64,000 nt of DNA from Gordonia liuliyuniae (GTDB taxonomy: Bacteria; Actinomycetota; Actinomycetes; Mycobacteriales; Mycobacteriaceae). Each line of letters starts with the position of its first letter. The first letter of the stretch is position 1. Below the pieces are notes generated by a model that did no database searches, was not told the DNA's origin, and saw only the letters and a program-made list of their open reading frames with translations. The translations under genes and the position numbers were made by a program. Where the stretch lies: the NCBI RefSeq assembly GCF_021739025.1, contig NZ_JAKKOT010000006.1, positions 248,001 through 312,000 on the forward strand, written 5' to 3'. Shown one piece after another: positions 45,650 through 54,429 of this stretch.

Positions 45650-46348
45650 GTGAAGATGATCAAACGTGTCCTGGTCGCGGTCGCCGCGGTCGCCGCCACT
45701 GTGGCGCTTGTACCCAGCGGACCTGCTGAGGCCGCACCGCGCGCCACCGTCGGCGGTGGTTCGGGAATCATCGTCGCAGGCAACGCACTGTGCACCATGA
45801 CCGCGGTCGGGCATGACCGCACGGGTCGTTTGGTCGGGCTCACCGCTGCTCATTGCGGCGGCATCGGCAACACCGTCCAGGCCGAACGCAACCGTAAGGC
45901 TGGTGTCATCGGCTCCATCGTGACCCGCAGCAGCAGTCTCGACGTCGCGGTCATCGCGTTGAATTCGTCGCGCGTGAAGGCCGTCCGCCAGGTCGGCAAG
46001 GCGCGCATCTCCCGCATCGGCTCCTACCCGAAACCGTTCTCGAACGTGTGCAAAGCCGGTCGCACCACCGGGTTCACCTGTGGCCCGACCCTCGTCCACG
46101 ACGGTAACGCCGCACTCAACTACGTGTGCGCCGACCACGGCGACTCGGGTGGTCCGATCATCGTCGGCGGTCGCCTCGTCGGCATGCTGAACGGCGCGCT
46201 GCGCGTCGCGGGCGCGGGCACCCCGTCGATCCCCTGCGTCGATCCCGCGTTCCCGGTCTACAGCCCGATGATCGCGACGAAGATGACCGACATCCTGGGG
46301 CCTCTCAACAAGACGTCAAGGGTCGGATCGGGTTTCCGACTCATCTGA
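45650..46348 (+). CDS. Secreted trypsin-like serine protease
   Basis: Exported protease of 232 residues. A signal peptide (about residues 1-28, ending near AEA) is followed directly by the S1 fold with His68 (TAAHC), Asp98 (SSLDVAVI) and Ser166 (HGDSGGP). Six cysteines in the mature part could form three disulfides. The GTG start at 45650 has GGAG 11 bases upstream. There is only a short potential propeptide. It probably acts outside the cell or on the envelope; the target is unknown. Confidence 0.88.
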   Translation: MKMIKRVLVAVAAVAATVALVPSGPAEAAPRATVGGGSGIIVAGNALCTMTAVGHDRTGRLVGLTAAHCGGIGNTVQAERNRKAGVIGSIVTRSSSLDVAVIALNSSRVKAVRQVGKARISRIGSYPKPFSNVCKAGRTTGFTCGPTLVHDGNAALNYVCADHGDSGGPIIVGGRLVGMLNGALRVAGAGTPSIPCVDPAFPVYSPMIATKMTDILGPLNKTSRVGSGFRLI

Positions 46349-46418
46349 TGCCTTGAGTTGCACTTCAAGCGCGCACCGCGACTGACCCGTCGCGTCGGGC
46401 AGTCGCTACCCTGACCCA

Positions 46419-47876
46419 GTGCAATTCGACGAGATCGTCGCCGTGCGGAAATCCAGCGCGGCGTGGAGGCTGCTGCGCGCGGACAACGCGCCGCTGGTTC
46501 TGTCCTTCCTCGGCCGCGTGTTCGTCGACGACAACATCCGCGAGATCTCCGAGTCGGGCCTGATCAGCCTGCTCGACGACGAGCTGTATGCGCTCAACCG
46601 ACGACTCGGTGAGGACACCTATCCTCGAGCGCCGAAGGCGTATCTCGACGAGTGGGCGTCGCCTGCTGCGGGCTGGCTGCGTAAGTACTACGTCATCGAC
46701 AGCGACGAGCCGCACTACGATGCGACGCCCGCCGTCGAGCGCGCCGTCGCCTGGTTGGCGTCGCTGCGCGAACGTGACTTCGTCGGCACCGAGTCCCGGT
46801 TGAACACGGTCTTCGATCTGCTCCGGCAGATGGTGTACGGCACCAACACCGACCCCCAGGTTAGGCTCACCGAGCTGCGGCGACGACGTGCCGAGATCGA
46901 CGCGGAGATCGACGCCGTCGAACGCGGCGAGGTGAGTGTCCTCGACGCGACACGTCGCCGCGACCGCTACCAGCAGTTCAGCGAGGTGTCCCGCGCACTG
47001 CTCTCGGACTTCCGCGAGGTCGAAGCCAACTTCCGCGCTTTGGACCGGCAGATGCGTGAACGCATCGCCACCTGGCGCGGCACCAAGGGTGAGCTCCTCG
47101 ACGAGATCGTCAACAATCGCAGCATGATCGCCGACTCCGATCAGGGCCGCAGCTTCCAAGCCTTCTACGATCTGCTCCTGTCGGCGGACCGCCTCGACGA
47201 GCTCGACGAGCTCGTCCGGGACGCACAGTCGTTCTCCGAGGTCGCGGACGACCGAATGGCCAACATCCACCACGACTGGCTCGACGCTGGCACCCGCGCC
47301 CAGGACACGGTCCGCCGGCTGTCCGAGCAGTTGCGGCGATTCCTCGACGACCAGGCGTGGTTGGAGAACCGCCGCGTCATGGATCTGCTGCGCAATATCG
47401 AGGCGTCCGCGTACGGGCTCCGCGAGGACCGGATCGACGACTTCTCGCACGAGGTCGATTCCCCATCCCCCACCGTCGTCCTGCCGATGGAGCGCCCCCT
47501 GTACCGACCGACCGCGACCGTCGACGTCGACAGCGACGACATCGAGTACGGCGAGCCAGAAGGCGATTCGGACGCATTGTTCGAACAGATCCACATCGAT
47601 CCGTCTCCGCTCATCGACGAGGTCCGACGACGTCTGCGCCGCCACGACCAGGTCACCCTCGCGGACGTGCTCGCCGAGTCGCCGTTGTCGCAAGGGCTCG
47701 CCGAGCTGATCACGTACATGTCGCTGGCCGACGAGAGCTTCACCAGGATCTTCGACGAGGGCACGACCCAGCACGTCAGGTGGACCGACGAGTTCGGCGA
47801 CCGTCGCACCGCACGCGTCCCCCGCGTCATCTACACACGGCCACGGCCGTCGACCCCAACGGAGGAGACACCATGA
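46419..47876 (+). CDS. jetA: Wadjet JetA (MksF-like kleisin, DUF3375)
   Basis: Kleisin-like subunit of an SMC complex, 485 residues. The N-terminal winged-helix region (RKSSAAWRLLRADNAPLVLS) and the helical middle (RLTELRRRRAEIDAEIDAVE, DFREVEANFRALDRQMRERI) match the DUF3375 family, which is JetA of Wadjet type I. It bridges the two ATPase heads of JetC. The GTG start at 46419 has no strong ribosome-binding site. The stop overlaps the jetB start by four bases. The operon probably starts here, 70 bases after the protease gene. Confidence 0.9.
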   Translation: MQFDEIVAVRKSSAAWRLLRADNAPLVLSFLGRVFVDDNIREISESGLISLLDDELYALNRRLGEDTYPRAPKAYLDEWASPAAGWLRKYYVIDSDEPHYDATPAVERAVAWLASLRERDFVGTESRLNTVFDLLRQMVYGTNTDPQVRLTELRRRRAEIDAEIDAVERGEVSVLDATRRRDRYQQFSEVSRALLSDFREVEANFRALDRQMRERIATWRGTKGELLDEIVNNRSMIADSDQGRSFQAFYDLLLSADRLDELDELVRDAQSFSEVADDRMANIHHDWLDAGTRAQDTVRRLSEQLRRFLDDQAWLENRRVMDLLRNIEASAYGLREDRIDDFSHEVDSPSPTVVLPMERPLYRPTATVDVDSDDIEYGEPEGDSDALFEQIHIDPSPLIDEVRRRLRRHDQVTLADVLAESPLSQGLAELITYMSLADESFTRIFDEGTTQHVRWTDEFGDRRTARVPRVIYTRPRPSTPTEETP

Positions 47877-48472
47877 GCCGCACCGTCCCCCGCGACGAGC
47901 TGAACCTGTCGTTGGCGGTGACCTCGCTGATGAAGGGCGTCGTCTACCGCGATTCGGCGGAGACTACGTGGCAGCATGTCGTCGGACTGCCCGCGCAGGT
48001 CAGCGACTATGTGGCGACGCTCGGTCTCGCCGTGGTCATCGACGAGGCGGAAGGGTATGCGTTTCTGCGGTCGCGGGACGACGACGAGCTCGCCGAACTG
48101 GGGATCCCTCGTTTGGTCGCCCGCCACCAATTGCCGCTGCACACGTCGCTGCTCCTCGCGCTGCTCCGCAAACGGCTCGCCGAACACGACACGACCGATG
48201 CGGGCAACCGGCTGATCCTGACCGGCGACCAACTGCGCGAGCTGCTCACGCCGTTCTATCCGACGACGACGAATGAAGCGCGCACGGTCGATCAGACCGA
48301 CACCGCGATCCGCCGTGTCACCGATCTGGGATTCCTGCGCCGGATGCCGGGGCAGGACGGGGAGTACGAGGTCCGACGCGTCATCAAGGCGTTCGTCGAC
48401 GCGCAGTGGCTCGCCGACTTCGACGCCCACCTGGCTGAGTACGCCGATATCGCACGGGAGGAGACGCGATGA
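47873..48472 (+). CDS. jetB: Wadjet JetB (MksE-like, DUF4194)
   Basis: KITE-type subunit of 199 residues that associates with JetA. LMKGVVYRDSAETTWQHVVG, VIDEAEGYAFLRSRDDDE, NEARTVDQTDTAIRRVTDLG and IKAFVDAQWLADFDAHLAEY (each 20 residues or fewer) are the conserved blocks of DUF4194. The start and stop overlap the neighbouring genes by four bases each (ATGA), so the three subunits are made in a coupled fashion. It is essential for complex assembly in characterised systems. Confidence 0.92.
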   Translation: MSRTVPRDELNLSLAVTSLMKGVVYRDSAETTWQHVVGLPAQVSDYVATLGLAVVIDEAEGYAFLRSRDDDELAELGIPRLVARHQLPLHTSLLLALLRKRLAEHDTTDAGNRLILTGDQLRELLTPFYPTTTNEARTVDQTDTAIRRVTDLGFLRRMPGQDGEYEVRRVIKAFVDAQWLADFDAHLAEYADIAREETR

Positions 48473-51400
48473 CGGGACTGTTCGCCGCAACAGAGTTGGA
48501 GAGCACGGAGTCGTCGGGGTCGGGTTTCCGGCTGCAGAAGTTCCAGGTGTTCAACTGGGGGACGTTCGACCAACGTGTGTGGACGCTCGATCTCGCGGGC
48601 GAGAACGGATTGTTGACCGGCGACATCGGCTCGGGCAAGTCGACTCTCGTGGACGCGCTGACCACGCTGTTGATGCCTGCACACCGCGTCGCCTACAACA
48701 AGGCGGCCGGGGCGGAGTCGCGTGAGCGCGATCTCCGCTCGTATGTGTTGGGCCATTACAAGTCTGAACGCAATGACGCGTCCGGCGCGTCACGCCCGGT
48801 GGCGTTGCGCGGCATGTCGAACTATTCGGTGATCCTCGGCGTCTTCGCCAATGAGGGGTACGACGAGACGGTCACGCTCGCACAGGTGTTCTCGATGCGC
48901 CACGATAGCGGGCAGCCGGAACGGTTCTTCACCGTCACCGACCGGGCGCTCGACATCACGGCCGACTTCGCTGATTTCGGTACCGATCTCCGTGCCCTGC
49001 GGAAACGTCTGAAGGACACCGGAACCCGCATTCACGAACACTTCCCCGAGTACGGGCGCGACTATCGGCGCAGCCTCACGGTGCGGTCCGAGCAGGCGAT
49101 GGAGCTGTTCCATCAGACGGTGTCGATGAAGGCGGTCGGCAACCTCAACGACTTCGTTCGAGACCACATGCTCGAACCGTTCGACTCCACCGGGTGGGTC
49201 GATACGATGGTGGCGCACTTCGAGGATCTGACGGCTGCGCACGACGCCGTCGTCTTGGCCCGGCGCCAACTCGCCGAACTCGAACCGCTGTTGGCCGACT
49301 ACGACAAGTACACGAGCCACATCGAGATGTCTGCGGAGATGCGGGAACGGCGCAGCGCCCTTCGGTTCTTTTTCGCGGATCGCCGATGCGATCTCCTCGA
49401 ATCCAGTCTGGCCGAGTCAAACCGTGACATCGTCGCCACCCGCACCGCGTTGGAGGAGGTCGACCGCGATATCGCCGACTTGCGGATCGCGCTGCGCGAG
49501 TTGGAACTTCGGCAGGCCGGTCTGGGCGGCAACGACATCGCCGCGTTGGAGGCCCAGATCGTCGAGGCGCAGCGCCAACGCGATGAGCGCGCGGCGGCCC
49601 ACGAGCGGTACACGGGACTCCTCGACGATTCCGGGCTCGCGCCGGTCGCCGAGCGCGGCCAGTTCGAGCAGCGGCGCACCGAGGTCGCCGACGCGGTCGA
49701 GGCGTTGGACGCGGAAGTCGCCGACGTCGCGAACGGCATCACCGAGCTCGTCGTCGACCGACGTCAGATCGACGGCGAAGGCCGACGTGTCGCGGGCGAG
49801 ATCGCGAGCCTGCGTGGCCGGACGAGCAATATTCCCGAACGTAACCTGCGGATGCGCGAACTGATCTGTGGCGGGGTCGGACTGACACACGACGAGCTCC
49901 CATTCGTCGGTGAGCTGATCGGTGTCCGGCCCGACGAGAGCCGTTGGGAGGGCGCCGCCGAGCGCGTACTCCGCGGGTTCGGCCTGTCGCTTCTGGTGCC
50001 GACTGCCCGGTACGACAAGGTGTCCGCGTGGATCGACGCCAACCACCTCGGCGGTCGCCTCGTGTACTTCAAAGTGCCCGAGCGTGTCTCGTCGAAGACC
50101 GTGTCGACGCCTCCGGCGAACGCGCTCGTCCACAAGCTCGACATCAAGGACGGGCCGTTTTACACCTGGGTGGAGCGTCGACTCTTCGAACGGGCCCGGC
50201 ACGAGTGTGCTGAGACCCTCGACGAGTTCCGGAACGCCGACTACGCGGTAACCGTCGCCGGTCAGGTCCGGTCGGGCGGCGGACGACATGAGAAGGACGA
50301 TTCGCAACGCGTCGACGACCGCCGCAACTATGTGCTCGGCTGGAGCAACGAGCAGAAGGTCAACGCGCTGTTCACCGCCGGGCAGCGCGTACAGGACGAT
50401 CTGAATCGGATCGATTCGGAGATCGAGGAGCTGGAGGATTCGCGTCGCCGTCTGATGAATCGTCGTAACGCGCTCACCGGGCTTGACGCGTATCCGAGTT
50501 TCGATGCGCTCGACTGGGAGTCGGCGGCCGCACGCGTCGCCGAGCTGACGGACCGCAAGACCGAGTTGGAGCATTCGTCTGACGAGTTGGCGGCGGTCAC
50601 CGAGTCGGTCGCGTCGACGCGGGATCAGTTGTCCGTCGCCGATGCCACACGTGATGGCCTTCGCGACAAGGTGTCCCGGCTGGAGATGTCCCGAAACCAG
50701 GGTGAACAGATCCGAGAATCGGCGCGACTCGTGGCTGCCGAACCGGGCTCGGAGGAGGCCACGACTCATTTCGACGCCATCGCGGAGTCGATCGGCGACG
50801 TCGATCTGACCGTCGACACGTGCGCCGAACTGGAGGCTTCGCTGACGGAGTCGTTGACGGATGCGGCCGAACAGCACACGTCTCGCGCGGGCACGTTCTC
50901 GACGCGCGTGGTGAATCGGATGTCGGATTTCAACCGCAACTATCCGATTCTGACGACCGAGTTCGATCCGGACATCGCGTCGGCGGACGAGTACCGTGAG
51001 CTGCACCGTCGCCTGGCGCACGACGATCTGCCTCGGTTCGAGAGCGACTTCAAGAACTACTTGAACACGAATGCGATTCGCGACATCGCGATCTTCGCGG
51101 CGAAGCTCAACAAGGAAGTGCATCTGATCGGATCGAAGATCGACACGATCAACGAGTCGCTGTCGGGGATCGAGTACAACCCCGGACGGTACATTCGCCT
51201 GGAAGTGAACCCGAGCGCGTCCCAGGAGATCAAGGAGTTCCGCGCCGACCTGCGGCGGTGCAGCGACGGCGAGATGGAGATCGGTGCCGAAGAGGAGCAG
51301 TACTCGGAGGAGAAGTTCCTCCTGGTGAAGGCGATCGTCGAACGGTTCCGCGGCCGGGAGGGTTTCGCCGACGTCGACCGGCGGTGGACCGAGCTGGTCA

Positions 51401-51837
51401 CCGATGTCCGAAACTGGGTGACCTTCGCTGCGTCGGAACGCTATGTGGAGGATGACGAAGAGTACGAGAACTACACCGACTCCGACGGCAAGTCGGGCGG
51501 GCAGAAGGAGAAGCTCGCCTACACGATCCTCGCAGCGTCACTGGCGTACCAGTTCGATCTGAAGTGGGGTGCGACGAGGTCCCGCGACTTCCGTTTCGTC
51601 GTCATCGACGAGGCGTTTGGCCGCGGCTCGGACGATTCGGCCCGGTACGCGCTCTCGTTGTTCGCGAAGCTCGGGCTCCAACTCCTCATCGTCACTCCGT
51701 TGACGAAGATTTACACGATCGAGCCGTTCGTGTCGGCGGTCGGCTACGTCGAGAACCGCGGCGGCAGCTACTCGCAGTTGCAATGCCTGACGATCGAGCA
51801 GTACCGCGAGACGAGACGAGCACGCGAGACTGTGTGA
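48469..51837 (+). CDS. jetC: Wadjet JetC (MksB-like SMC ATPase)
   Basis: SMC-related ATPase of 1122 residues. Walker A GDIGSGKST lies near residue 54, the ABC signature SGGQKEK near 1010, and Walker B FVVIDEAFGRG near 1045; all catalytic residues look intact. Long coiled coils (about 280-430 and 640-830) flank a hinge-like globular region near 450-620. In Wadjet, JetABC extrudes loops on closed circular DNA and JetD then cuts it, limiting plasmid uptake. Here no jetD (DUF3322/DUF2220) follows; the next gene is unrelated. The module may therefore be an Mks condensin, or it may use a nuclease encoded elsewhere. Confidence 0.92.
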   Translation: MTGLFAATELESTESSGSGFRLQKFQVFNWGTFDQRVWTLDLAGENGLLTGDIGSGKSTLVDALTTLLMPAHRVAYNKAAGAESRERDLRSYVLGHYKSERNDASGASRPVALRGMSNYSVILGVFANEGYDETVTLAQVFSMRHDSGQPERFFTVTDRALDITADFADFGTDLRALRKRLKDTGTRIHEHFPEYGRDYRRSLTVRSEQAMELFHQTVSMKAVGNLNDFVRDHMLEPFDSTGWVDTMVAHFEDLTAAHDAVVLARRQLAELEPLLADYDKYTSHIEMSAEMRERRSALRFFFADRRCDLLESSLAESNRDIVATRTALEEVDRDIADLRIALRELELRQAGLGGNDIAALEAQIVEAQRQRDERAAAHERYTGLLDDSGLAPVAERGQFEQRRTEVADAVEALDAEVADVANGITELVVDRRQIDGEGRRVAGEIASLRGRTSNIPERNLRMRELICGGVGLTHDELPFVGELIGVRPDESRWEGAAERVLRGFGLSLLVPTARYDKVSAWIDANHLGGRLVYFKVPERVSSKTVSTPPANALVHKLDIKDGPFYTWVERRLFERARHECAETLDEFRNADYAVTVAGQVRSGGGRHEKDDSQRVDDRRNYVLGWSNEQKVNALFTAGQRVQDDLNRIDSEIEELEDSRRRLMNRRNALTGLDAYPSFDALDWESAAARVAELTDRKTELEHSSDELAAVTESVASTRDQLSVADATRDGLRDKVSRLEMSRNQGEQIRESARLVAAEPGSEEATTHFDAIAESIGDVDLTVDTCAELEASLTESLTDAAEQHTSRAGTFSTRVVNRMSDFNRNYPILTTEFDPDIASADEYRELHRRLAHDDLPRFESDFKNYLNTNAIRDIAIFAAKLNKEVHLIGSKIDTINESLSGIEYNPGRYIRLEVNPSASQEIKEFRADLRRCSDGEMEIGAEEEQYSEEKFLLVKAIVERFRGREGFADVDRRWTELVTDVRNWVTFAASERYVEDDEEYENYTDSDGKSGGQKEKLAYTILAASLAYQFDLKWGATRSRDFRFVVIDEAFGRGSDDSARYALSLFAKLGLQLLIVTPLTKIYTIEPFVSAVGYVENRGGSYSQLQCLTIEQYRETRRARETV

Positions 51838-51846
51838 CCTGGCACA

Positions 51847-52716
51847 GTGGAGGACATGTCTTCTGATACCGCTGCTGTCGCCCGCCGAGCCTATGAGAGC
51901 CTCGAGCCCTTCCACGTCGTCGCGTACTTCAATCCCGGTGTCGGGCGCGCTCAGGACGCTCTCGGGTTAGATGGTCACGCCTTCTACGTCGGTGGGCGCG
52001 GTGCGCCGCTCGCGGGTGCTCCCGCTTCGCTGGTCGCTGCGACCTTCTACAACTTCTCGCCGACGCTGATCGCGTCGGCGTGGACTGCCGCGAGCGCCCG
52101 CGGCCTCGACGCAGTCGACGCGAGTCGCTACGAGATGCTCGACGAGCAGTTCCGCGCGATCTTGGGCGACGACTGTGAACGTCTCGCCCCCCTGGTCCCC
52201 GAGTTTCAGACGATCGTGGACGCTTTGCCGTTCTCCGGCCGCCCACTGGCCGCGGCGTGGGCGTCGACTGGCGTCCCCGACGAGCCCCATCTCGCCTTGT
52301 GGCGGACGTGGACAATCGTCCGTGAGTGGCGCGGTGACAATCACATCGCCGAACTCGTGTCGCACGGGCTCGACGGCATCGACGCGGGCGTCTTCCATGA
52401 GTCCGACCTTCCCGACCCGACCACTCGTCGTCGGGTCTTGGGCAAGAAACTCTTCCAGCTGACTCGCGGATGGTCCGATGACGAGTGGTCGGAGTCGGTG
52501 GAGCGGCTCACGGCACGCGGCCTGATCGAGCTGGCGGGCGACGGCAGCCGACTGACGGATACCGGTTTCGCCGTCTACCAGGAGATCGAGGATCGTACGG
52601 ACGCAGTCTCGGGTGCCGCGCTGCCCGACAGCCTCGCCGATCTGGTCGATCGGACCCGTCCCTTCGTCAAGAAGGTCATCGACGCGGGCCTGCTACCCGG
52701 AACGAAGAAGAGCTGA
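51847..52716 (+). CDS. SCO6745 / SalK family protein
   Basis: Cytosolic protein of 289 residues. AYESLEPFHVVAYFNP, FYNFSPTLIASAW, RTWTIVREWRGDNHIAELV and GWSDDEWSESVERLTARGLI are conserved blocks of the actinobacterial SCO6745 family, which includes a C-terminal winged-helix-like part. No activity is established for the family. GTG at 51847 and ATG at 51856 are both possible starts; spacing does not decide. It starts nine bases after jetC on the same strand but shows no similarity to JetD. Confidence 0.75.
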   Translation: MEDMSSDTAAVARRAYESLEPFHVVAYFNPGVGRAQDALGLDGHAFYVGGRGAPLAGAPASLVAATFYNFSPTLIASAWTAASARGLDAVDASRYEMLDEQFRAILGDDCERLAPLVPEFQTIVDALPFSGRPLAAAWASTGVPDEPHLALWRTWTIVREWRGDNHIAELVSHGLDGIDAGVFHESDLPDPTTRRRVLGKKLFQLTRGWSDDEWSESVERLTARGLIELAGDGSRLTDTGFAVYQEIEDRTDAVSGAALPDSLADLVDRTRPFVKKVIDAGLLPGTKKS

Positions 52717-52718
52717 CC

Positions 52719-54236
52719 TCACAACGGCGGCTCGCCGTCTTCCTCGGCGGTGACGAGCCGCGCCGCTTCGGCGCATGCGCGGGCGTACCGCCGGCGAGAC
52801 CGGATCCGCATCCGGTGCGCGTGCTTGGCCTGCGTGCGGGTACGAGCCCGTTCCGGTTGGGTCTCGTCGTCGACGACACCCGGTGCAACCGTTTCGCCGT
52901 GGCGGCACGGCACGAGCCCCAGATCCGGTAGGAGCCACTGGTTCCGAGCACGTGAACGCATGGTGAATCCGGTCGGTGTCGTCACCTCGGTCCAGATCAC
53001 CCCGTTCGCGTCCACCACCTGATCGTCGACCCAGCCGGTGCCGAACGTCTTCAGCAGATGATGGAACCGGCACTTTGGGTTCAGATTGCACGGGCACGTC
53101 GCACCTCCGGCGGCCGGTTCGTCGTGGTTGAACTCGATCTGGTGGTCCAGGTCGCACCGCCATGCCGGCCGAGCGCAGCCCGGGTCCGTGCACGTGCCGA
53201 ACACTGCGCGCACCGCGGTGTCACACGCCGCCGTCGGGCGGTACGAGTTCCCGGGCTGTGCGGTGCCGTCGGCCAGCCCCGCTAGGTCGAGCGGCCGCAT
53301 CACCGCGTCCGATCGTGCGGCGACTTCCCGCACATGGTGGGCGTCGAGGACGCCGTAGCCGTCCAACCAACCGGCCTTCTCCGAGTCGCCGTCGAGCGTG
53401 GCGGCGTCGGCGACCACGTGCACCACGACCTTCGCGAACCGGTCTGAGACCACCGACTCCGGTGCCGTCGCTGCGCAGTCGTCGTCACCGCAGTCGCATA
53501 CGAACTCTCCGCGGGTCAACAGCGCGACGGCCGCATCGTGGCGACGCACCCCGCGTGTACGCGAGTCGTTCCCGCACACCGCGTCCGCGACGACGTTCAG
53601 CGAGGCGTCGATCACCGCAGCGTCTTCGGGCGTCGTCGCGATCGTCACATCCGAGCCGTCGACATCGTGCGAGACGGTCACGGCTTTGCCGCGCATCTGG
53701 CGACGCTCGCGCACCCCGTCCGGATCCACCTCGGCGACCGAGCGACGCGCGGCGTTCGCCGCATCGGTACGCGACACCCCGCCCATCTCCCGCAGATCCG
53801 CGGCGGTCGCGGTGTCAACGGCCGCGATCAGGTCGGCGTCGGCAACACCGGTCGCCTGCAGGACGATGTCGCCGAACGCCGCGACACTGATCACGCCGTC
53901 GCGCATCAACCGCGCGACCTGCGGCAACCGTTCGACCGCCTCCACCGCCAGGTTGACCTGGCGGTCGGCCGTCGACGCCGCCACACACAGCACCGTCGAC
54001 ACCTCCCGCGCGACATTCGCGAACACGTCGACCACCCGACGGTCCACCGCGTCCAACCCGACCTCGGCCTCGACGGCTGCCGCAGACAGCATCGCGTAGA
54101 TCGCCTCGAACCGCAGAAACATCAGGAGACCTTCTCCCGCGTGCAATGCCTGCAGCACTGCACCGTCGGCCTTCCCGCCGATCCCGATCGGCCGCAGGTC
54201 GACCCTCGCCCACACGCTCTCCGACATCGTCATCAC
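52719..54236 (-). CDS. DUF222 / HNH endonuclease protein (13E12-like)
   Basis: Protein of 505 residues of the 13E12-repeat type, common and multicopy in mycolic-acid bacteria. Residues about 40-300 form the helical DUF222 domain. A cysteine cluster CDCGDDDC lies near 255. The HNH nuclease motif near 385-425 has CARPAWRCDLDHQIEFNHD and CRFHHLLKTFGTGW, with zinc cysteines. The family is thought to be partly mobile, but here there are no inverted repeats or intron boundaries around it. The C-terminus is basic and low in complexity. It is convergent with the SCO6745 gene. Confidence 0.86.
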   Translation of the reverse strand: MMTMSESVWARVDLRPIGIGGKADGAVLQALHAGEGLLMFLRFEAIYAMLSAAAVEAEVGLDAVDRRVVDVFANVAREVSTVLCVAASTADRQVNLAVEAVERLPQVARLMRDGVISVAAFGDIVLQATGVADADLIAAVDTATAADLREMGGVSRTDAANAARRSVAEVDPDGVRERRQMRGKAVTVSHDVDGSDVTIATTPEDAAVIDASLNVVADAVCGNDSRTRGVRRHDAAVALLTRGEFVCDCGDDDCAATAPESVVSDRFAKVVVHVVADAATLDGDSEKAGWLDGYGVLDAHHVREVAARSDAVMRPLDLAGLADGTAQPGNSYRPTAACDTAVRAVFGTCTDPGCARPAWRCDLDHQIEFNHDEPAAGGATCPCNLNPKCRFHHLLKTFGTGWVDDQVVDANGVIWTEVTTPTGFTMRSRARNQWLLPDLGLVPCRHGETVAPGVVDDETQPERARTRTQAKHAHRMRIRSRRRYARACAEAARLVTAEEDGEPPL

Positions 54237-54429
54237 CCCTCCCGAACAGATTCGACTCGAACTGATGTTCTAAGTATAGGTAAGAAGTGTGACCGTTTCA
54301 ATAGCTGTATCGAACGTTTTATCGACCACGTTCCGGGCGGCGTGAGTCTTGTGATTCCGCCGTCTGCACGGCCACGCGCATGCGACCATCGCTACTAATG
54401 ACGTCCAGCACGACTGGGAGGGAATCCCC
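54237..54429. promoter_or_regulatory. Divergent promoter region, AT-rich
   Basis: A 193-base gap between divergent HNH and acyl-CoA dehydrogenase genes. The part 54265-54330 is unusually AT-rich for this genome and probably holds both promoters. GGGAGGGAA (54417-54425 region) precedes the TTG start at 54430. No clear operator is seen. Confidence 0.4.

Noticed and set aside
46860..46875. An iron-box-like TTAGGCT stretch
   Set aside because: It lies within the jetA coding region and lacks the second half-site. Chance occurrence.
49417..51123. A 568-residue minus-strand open frame over jetC, considered as a possible missing jetD
   Set aside because: It has no TOPRIM or DUF2220 motif, its composition is typical of shadow frames, and it lies inside the coiled-coil region of jetC.
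52719..54236. HNH gene as a group II intron, intein or transposon
   Set aside because: No intron ends, splicing motifs or terminal inverted repeats are visible. It is a standard free-standing DUF222-HNH gene.
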